64,000 nucleotides of DNA, taken from assembly GCA_016169945.1 (NCBI GenBank), contig JADLSH010000395.1:9204001-9268000 (forward strand), in the 5' to 3' direction. The stretch is from Trachythela sp. YZ-2020. Lineage: Eukaryota > Cnidaria > Anthozoa > Malacalcyonacea > Clavulariidae. Both the position numbers and the translations under genes were made by a program. Shown here one piece after another: positions 58,090-64,000 of this stretch. Below the pieces are notes generated by a model. It was not told the origin of the DNA and made no database searches. It saw only the letters and a list, made by a program, of their open reading frames with translations. Position 1 is the first letter of the stretch. Every line of letters begins with the position of its first letter.

Positions 58090-59865
58090 GGACTACATAA
58101 ACTTTTTAACTTGTTTAGAGTTTGCGGTTTTAAATAGTTTATACCAAGAGACTATTTTGAAACCAAAGTTCTTTGTCTGGAGAGTGTATATTTACAGAAA
58201 GATGTGATGTGTGTTTTACCAACGGGCTATGGGAAGTCTTTGATTTTCCATCTGCTACCAATGCTGTTGTTTGCCAAATACAAGCTGCGCGACAAAGTTC
58301 AATATTTGCAAGGTGTTTCTACGGCAGCTGTAAATTCTATAGTTGTCGTTGTATCACCTCTTAATTCATTGATGAGTAACCAAATATCTCGGCTAAGAAT
58401 CAGTGGTATCAGAGCTTCTGTTATCGATATGAAGGAATCGAGAACGCCGAGAAAAGAACATGCCGACGAACAGCACATGTTTATAGACGAAAATATGGAG
58501 GTCGAGATTGATTTCTGTCTTTGCGAGGAAAGAAAGCTACGCGATGGTCACTACCATATTGTTTTTGCTCATCCAGAAACTTTGGTTTCTAGTAAATATG
58601 GACGGGAGTTATTGTTGAGCAAAACTTATCAAGAAAATGTGATTGCAATTGTGGTTGATGAAGCTCATTGTATTGTCGAATGGTTAGTATCAAATTTTCC
58701 CTATCTTTGATCTTTCACAGCAGCTTAAATTCAGCAACTTTATATTCCTGACTGGAATTAGAGTACTATTGATATTTATTGGAATATTCCTCAGGTGCTG
58801 TCCAGATAATATTTGGTTTGTAAGGTGTATGTGAGGGTCAATATTCATATTATATATTGCATGATCTAGTTTTTCAGAGATGCGATGTGCCATACTTTAA
58901 CAAATGATTTCCTTCACAGAGAGAGCATACTGCATACATGTATTTATAGTGTGCTCACTGGTCAGTTCAGTAAACTATATATTTGTATCCTATTACACCT
59001 ATCTTATATTTTGTTTTGACATGTTGCAGGGGTACCGACTTCAGAAAAGATTATGGCAAATTAGGAGTGCTGTGTGCACTTTTTCCAGATGTTCCTTGTC
59101 TTGCCATGACAGCAACAGCAAGTCGAACTGACATGAATGCTATCCAGGAGTCGCTAGGTTTGAAGAAGTGTAAATTCATTGTTGCCAATCCTGACAGGAA
59201 AAATATTTTTTACAAAAAAGTATTTAGACATGGACAAGATGCTGATGCCATTAAATCTATACTAATGCCAATTGCCAAAGGTCTGTTGGAGGAAAAGACT
59301 GAATACCAACTTACCATTGTGTATGTGCCTTTAAGGTTATGTGGATTTGCCTACAAGCTATTTGAATATGTTCTTGGTGTTGAACAATATTTCCCTCCTG
59401 GTTCTGCTGCAATTCCTGCAAACCGACTTTTCGCAGATGAAGGACGAAATTTTAAAACAACTTTGCTCAAGAACAAGCATTATCCGGGTGGTATTTGCTA
59501 CTGTAGCTATAGGGATGGGTGTGGACATTCCAGACATACGCCAGGTCATACATATTGGACCGCCATGTAATGTGAAAGCCTACTTTCAAGAGACCGGACG
59601 TGCTGGCAGGGATGGCAAGCTATCATCAGCTTGCTTATACTATAATAACCGAGACATTGGTAAAAATAGAGTAGTAATGCAAGATGATATGCGAAACTTT
59701 TGTTCGAGTGAGGATGTATGCCTGAGAAACTTACTACTTAAGTCATTGGATTTTGACCAAAATAATTTTGTGAAACCATTACACCTTTGTTGCAGTGTAT
59801 GCGAGGAACGGTGCAAGCGTGGGGAAAACGTGTATTATATTATATTATCTTACAAGTATCTATAG
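58085..59865 (+). pseudogene. RecQ-like DNA helicase (copy 2, frameshifted)
   Basis: Exon 1 (to 58682) starts at the ATG at 58085-58087, shifts frame near 58170, then reads CLESVYLQKDVMCVLPTGYG with the Walker A Lys in PTGYGKS, VVVSPLNSLMSNQISRLR and VVDEAHCIVEW. A 347-bp GT-AG intron (58683-59029) splits the Trp codon exactly as in copy 1. Exon 2 continues with GTDFRKDYGKLGVL, LAMTATAS (III) and LTIVYVPL (IV). A shift near 59435 follows, then FATVAIGMGVDIPD (V), QETGRAGRDGK (VI) and a C-terminal Cys cluster (CCSVCEERC). The protein stops at 59865 soon after the cluster; a further exon is possible. It differs clearly from copy 1 in sequence, so the two are old paralogues. A YY1-like CCGCCATGTT spans its ATG. 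Confidence 0.82.
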
Positions 59866-60971
59866 CTTAACACGTAGGGCATGTTCATATGCGCCTTTAT
59901 TTTTAACCACACAAGTTTGGCAAATGTGAATATAATAATAACTACATCCAATTCTATTGCAAAAGTTGGAATGAAAATTATTATATGCACAGATACATTC
60001 AATATTTGTCTCATTAGTCCTTACATTATAAGCAAGCTCATATGAACATGAACTACTAGTTAATAAAACCTACTGTACATAATCTACATATTAGTTAAAT
60101 ATCAATACTGTAGATACATCTGTTCTTTGTGTTACATGCAATAATCATTCCTTTACATATTATTGAATTGTTAATGTGCATCCTCTTATACTAACTGCAC
60201 ATATGCAAGCAGTTAATAGGTGTATAATGTGCAGTATATTCCTTCAGAAGCATTGTATAATGCTAAAAATGGCCTAATAGTGTTATAAACACTCGCTTAT
60301 TTCTAATTTACATTAAAGTATGATTTCCATTTAGCCAATACAGTGATGAATATATCAATTAGGCAGGCAATTAGACTGATTTGCATAAAGCACAAAAACA
60401 CACACAGGAAATATTCAGAATACCATAGGTGGATGACTGAGGGATCAGAGCCTGGTACAATAAAATAAGTTTTTTATTGAAAATGTTGTGCTCACAATAG
60501 TTAGGACTAAATGGAAACCAGACTGAAGCTATTGTCTGTGAGGATTAAAAAGTTGTTTCCAAGCAATATCCTTCTTAAATGGGAAACCTAGACCATTGAA
60601 TTAACTGCCAGTACCCTACCACTACCTGGCGTTAGACAGAGTAAACTAGTGAGCAATGTCTAATCGAGTATGGGGATGTAATGAAAAAACAGTCGTTATT
60701 TTCTCGAAAAACCGGTAGTCCTAGTTTTTGCCATTATAGCAAAATATATTATTTTAAACTGGTTTTTTTTGTCACATCCCATACTAGATTTTAGCATTGC
60801 TTAAGTTTGCTAATACTCATGTAGGGCACATTGCCAGCTAATGGGTTTAATTAATATTGGATTTGACATGCTGGCAATTTCAATCAACAAACACTAGTTA
60901 GCTTATTGTATGTAGATCTGGATCAAAGTTTAATTATTCAATCGGTTCTTCTGAATTATCAGGGTAATGCA
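59866..60971. other. Gap between convergent RecQ and DUF6589 genes
   Basis: AT-rich and non-coding except for the inverted-repeat element at 60652-60801. Confidence 0.45.
60652..60801. repeat. 150-bp inverted-repeat element between RecQ copy 2 and DUF6589 copy 2
   Basis: Arms of about 40 bp (AGCAATGTCT...GAGTATGGGGATGT and ACATCCCATACTAG...AGCATTGCT) are imperfect reverse complements around an AT-rich core. It is probably a MITE, but it sits in the same relative place as the stem-loop at 1757-1803 in the first pair. Confidence 0.65.
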
Positions 60972-61695
60972 TCAGAATATTGTTCTCATGCCTTTAGAAA
61001 ATATTTCTTTGTTGAAGGCATGTACAGGGTTGTATGAAATGCCAACAAATGTTTCAAACATCCTGACATCTTCCTTCCTACAAGGCCTTAAGGCCCTTAA
61101 GTCCTTACCGATCAACTTTTCATCTTCACTGGATGATTTGTGAGAATGTGTTGATGACTTCTTGTGCATCTTTATCTGACTCTCAAATGCCTCAACAATC
61201 TTTGTCACCCCTCCTGATGCCTTGCTTGCTCTGCCGATTGCCTTTTCGGTCTTGTTTGCTCCCATAGACCTAATCAGCTTCTTCATCAGAGTTTCGGTTT
61301 TCCTGGAACAGGTCAATCTCTATGTTCTTGTGAGCACCACCTTTCCAATTCACGGTAGCAGCCCATTTGCAGCGGTGAGCTTCGGCTTCTGATAAAAGCA
61401 CTTGACACTGTAAAATGTTGATAAACATCTCGATAGCGAACTCATTGAATCCAGGAGTAGAAAAGAAATGCTCCAATAGCTGTTTCCTCAGGACGGACAA
61501 GTACTCACCATTACCTGAGACAACAGCATCCTTAATATCTGCAAGCAGCAGGAATGACTTGAGGATGTTGATGCCATAACACCAAACGAGGAATTTGTCC
61601 AGAGTGTTGATGAGATAAGTCTTCTGGTATGCTTCAGTTAGAACACGAACACTATGAGGACCATTTGCTGTTGGTTTGTGTTTTGTATCAACCAT
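60972..61695 (-). pseudogene. DUF6589-family protein (copy 2, one frameshift)
   Basis: The first part (61695-61270) contains TEAYQKTYLINTLDKFLVWC, LLEHFFSTPGFNEFAIEMFI, then LLSEAEAHRCKWAATVN and the HKNIEIDLFQENRN hallmark. A one-base shift near 61290 leads to LMKKLIRSMGANKTEKAIGR, ASKASGGVTKIVEAFESQ and a His/Ser-rich SSTHSHKSSSEDEKLIGKDL segment, ending in NPVHAFNKEIF. It aligns with copy 1 at GAN...IxRxxxA, but otherwise belongs to a different subfamily. The N-terminal part is missing: a stop lies just before the ATG, and a TTTTAG acceptor lies 16 bases further up. It faces RecQ copy 2. Function unknown; mobile-element role inferred. Confidence 0.75.
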
Positions 61696-62364
61696 TCAAA
61701 TGATGCCTAAAATAGGTGGGTTTTTAAAAAAAAATGCATAGCACGCATGCTATCATGCTACCAATGGTGATCCTCTTATATGCGTTCTAGCAATTGCAAC
61801 TGATACGTTTAATATACCTGCGGTACGCTACACTACCCTTCCAGCCGTGCTATCGTGCTACCGGTCACGCTTTTCTCCAGTTGTATTAACGAGTCACACG
61901 TTGCACATCACAACTATTAAAATCCTTCTTTGTTGTAAACAATTTGTTTCAGATTTGTTCCCATCATTTGTAATATAAAATGCGTGAAATTCGAATGGCA
62001 GGAACTTATCTCAAATGCCCATCCGCCATTGTCACGAATATACGCCAAATAAAGCACAATCTCTAAGATGCCTTCTCTAAGGTAAGAAATAATAATAATT
62101 TGAAACAACAATTCTCAATCCATCTTTCATATGCCTTTTTGTATTTCAATTTATTTTTGTTTTGTAGTAATCACTGCTGGGTCTCATTCAGTGGCTTTGC
62201 AGAAGCTTACAACGAGATATAGAAAAACAAATTCACTTGTCACTTCAAAGTTCACTTCATCGATGTTCTTTGATTTATAGCATTTGAGCAACATTTTTCA
62301 GTACAATTCAATAAAACATCTAAACATAGACCAGGCAGAGAAAGAAACAAATTGAGACTTGCAC
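61696..62364. other. Spacer between divergent genes
   Basis: AT-rich, with no convincing ORF. A candidate shared promoter region for the DUF6589 (-) and cysteine-rich (+) genes. Confidence 0.35.
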
Positions 62365-64000
62365 ATGAAATACCAACGTCTCAGACTCGCAAAGACTGAT
62401 GAGAATATTACACAAGAGTTGCAATTTGTCGACATAAAAATCGACGAAATGAAACGCAACCGAGACCTAGACTTGAGCTACCACAGGTAGCCTGAGTAAC
62501 TAAAACATATTTATATTTCCCTTATTGCTCCAGTGATAACATACAGTACTAGTAATTAAGACCAATACAATTAAAAATTTATTTATTCATTGTTCATTTT
62601 GCTGCATCCTATCAAGGATCACCAATAACAGATGATGGTATGGAACTAGAAGATGAAACCAGTGACATTAATAGAGGTATAGATGTTACAGTATTAATGC
62701 CTAAGTGTTGAGTGTGAATGTGGCATTAATGATAATGATATAAATGAAAAATTATTATATAAAATTATAGGCGTCTTGCCTGGTGAGATGTCACCTAAAA
62801 TTATTGCAAAATGTTTTTGGTATCGCGAAACTGAACTGGAACTCTCAGAACATAATTTGCGAGAGAAGTGGGTTTTCACACCAGAAAGTAATGGTTTACT
62901 AACTGGAACAAATGATGATGTAATGGAGTTTATTGATAGAAAACGCTGTGGAGAACTATATTTGCATGATTGCTCGGCTCGTTGCAAAGCAAAAGGTTTG
63001 TACCATATGGGGTTTGTACTAAGCTAATTGCCCTAAGAGATCACATCTCAGTCTCCTTATAATAAATAGCAGGTGTGAAATAAATATTCCCTAAAATATT
63101 CCCAACAACTTTTGGTTTTCTAAACTTTTCCTCGAGGCTTCCTTTATGTGATTGTCCAGCGTTATAGACAGTAAGGTAATAAGTAGGGAAAGGAACCGTC
63201 TGCTATGCAGGCTATATTGTGTTGTACCATTAACATTCTACATACAGTAATTATGTATTCATTATAACTCATAAGGATCATGTTTACAATATACCTATTG
63301 CTCTAGGTGGTCATAATTAATTGTGATCTTACTCCTCAGAAAATGTCAGATATGAAATTATAACCTAAGGACAGTTTAGCATCATAGATTTGCATGCTGT
63401 TTTTAACAACACAAATTTGTCTTTGAACATGTCAAAAAGCAAAATGCACTAGATATTGCAAAACATAATGTCAACTTAAATTTGGCATGCATAGTTCACT
63501 TCTGTTCTTGACATGCATGGTACATGTAACTTTACTTCATCAGTTTCTTATGTTCATAAAAATTACTCTAGTGATGTCACCAGCTGCAATGTTACCATTT
63601 AACCCTTTCCCTGTACCACCCACAACTGACCCTTTTATTATTTTACTCTGTCTATAACACCAGACAATTTTACTCACCAAAGGGAAGCATCCATTAGGGA
63701 AAGGGTTAATGTACATATAAAACTTTCCATGTTCATGATATTTTATGTAGGATGTGGGAAGCTTTATGTAGCAGATGGGAACTGGAAACTCAGATATGCA
63801 CATTGTATGTGGAAAGTTCCCATTCAGTTAGCCGGTTTTGGTACAATCAACTACCCGAGCATTTGCCCCCTTTCTCCAAAACGTGACCATGCATTCTGTA
63901 ACACTCACTGTCTAAATGCAGAAGCCTTGGGATATCCGACAAAGCTGAGAGAATTCTTTAAGAAATGTGGTGTGTCAGACACAGCTGTTGATGAAGGTTT
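62365..64000 (+). CDS. Spliced cysteine-rich (CxC-like) protein, incomplete at window end
   Basis: Candidate exons are: 62365-62486 (MKYQRLRLAKTDENITQELQ, coiled coil), about 62616-62674 (TDDGMELEDETSDINRG), about 62771-62995 (GVLPGEMSPKIIAKCFWY ... DRKRCGELYLHDCSARCKAKG) and 63751 onwards. The last begins CGKLYVADGNWKLRYAHCMW and continues with CPLSPKRDHAFCNTHC to the window edge. The junctions from the second exon on are in phase; the first junction is uncertain. The VADGN...C...C.....FC..HC layout resembles the cysteine clusters (CxC domains) described with KDZ transposases and seen in repeated metazoan genes. It is divergent from DUF6589 copy 2, so it may belong to the same unit. The assignment to KDZ-type elements is tentative. 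Confidence 0.55.
63599..63709. mobile_element. 111-bp TTAA MITE (piggyBac-like) in an intron
   Basis: TTAACCCTTTCCCT at 63599 and the complementary AGGGAAAGGGTTAA ending at 63709 bound the unit, with TTAA at each tip. A second inner pair (CTTCCCTTTGG-like) is partial. It lies in the intron before the last exon of the cysteine-rich gene. Confidence 0.78.

Overview
This is a window of an AT-rich animal genome, most likely from an early-branching marine metazoan (sponge or cnidarian). The evidence is introns with GT/AG borders and a dense population of decayed eukaryotic transposons. The gene families found here (DUF6589 proteins, RecQ-like helicases, HECT-like fragments, MULE-type transposases, integrase-core proteins) are, from memory, heavily expanded in such genomes. 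The taxonomic call is an inference. I see no rRNA genes, CRISPR arrays or bacterial operons, and no clearly intact conserved housekeeping gene.

Layout. 0.2-4.1 kb: a DUF6589 gene (+) facing an apparently intact two-exon RecQ-like helicase gene (-), with a stem-loop between their 3' ends. 6.4-10.6 kb: a PIF/Harbinger transposase fragment, a Ty3-type integrase remnant split by a TTAA-flanked element, and a 700-bp inverted-repeat element. 12.3-14.1 kb: two nonautonomous hAT-like elements with perfect 8-bp target duplications. 14.3 kb: an OTU-like fragment. 18.5-25.1 kb: HECT-like fragments, a second copy of the TTAA-type repeat, a 21-bp minisatellite, a GATC-rich satellite and a decayed integrase-core gene. 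27-34.5 kb: MITEs, the tail region of one SWIM/MULE-like gene and a second MULE-like transposase with three frameshifts. 34.9-37.0 kb: a 2-kb palindrome. 37.3-40.2 kb: candidate exons of an unrecognised gene and a HECT-associated N-terminal fragment. 40.5-44.8 kb: a nearly full-length L2/CR1-type LINE. 47-52.4 kb: a HECT-linked fragment, an integrase pseudogene, a truncated Penelope-like element and candidate exons. 52.46-56.17 kb: a complete-ended, TA-flanked 3.7-kb DNA transposon with a Tc1/mariner-superfamily DDE transposase and a second zinc-cluster/coiled-coil gene. 56.3-57.2 kb: a hAT-like element. 58.1-61.7 kb: a second RecQ gene facing a second DUF6589 gene, again convergent and again with an inverted repeat between them. 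62.4-64.0 kb: a spliced cysteine-rich gene that runs off the window.

The main result is the recurrence of the RecQ + DUF6589 convergent pair at both ends of the window. The paired proteins belong to visibly different subfamilies, yet the RecQ genes share an intron inside the same Trp codon, next to helicase motif II. I infer a two-gene mobile or selfish unit. The second notable item is the two-gene mariner-like element. Many ORFs are broken by single-base shifts, several in homopolymers, so some pseudogene calls could be assembly errors.
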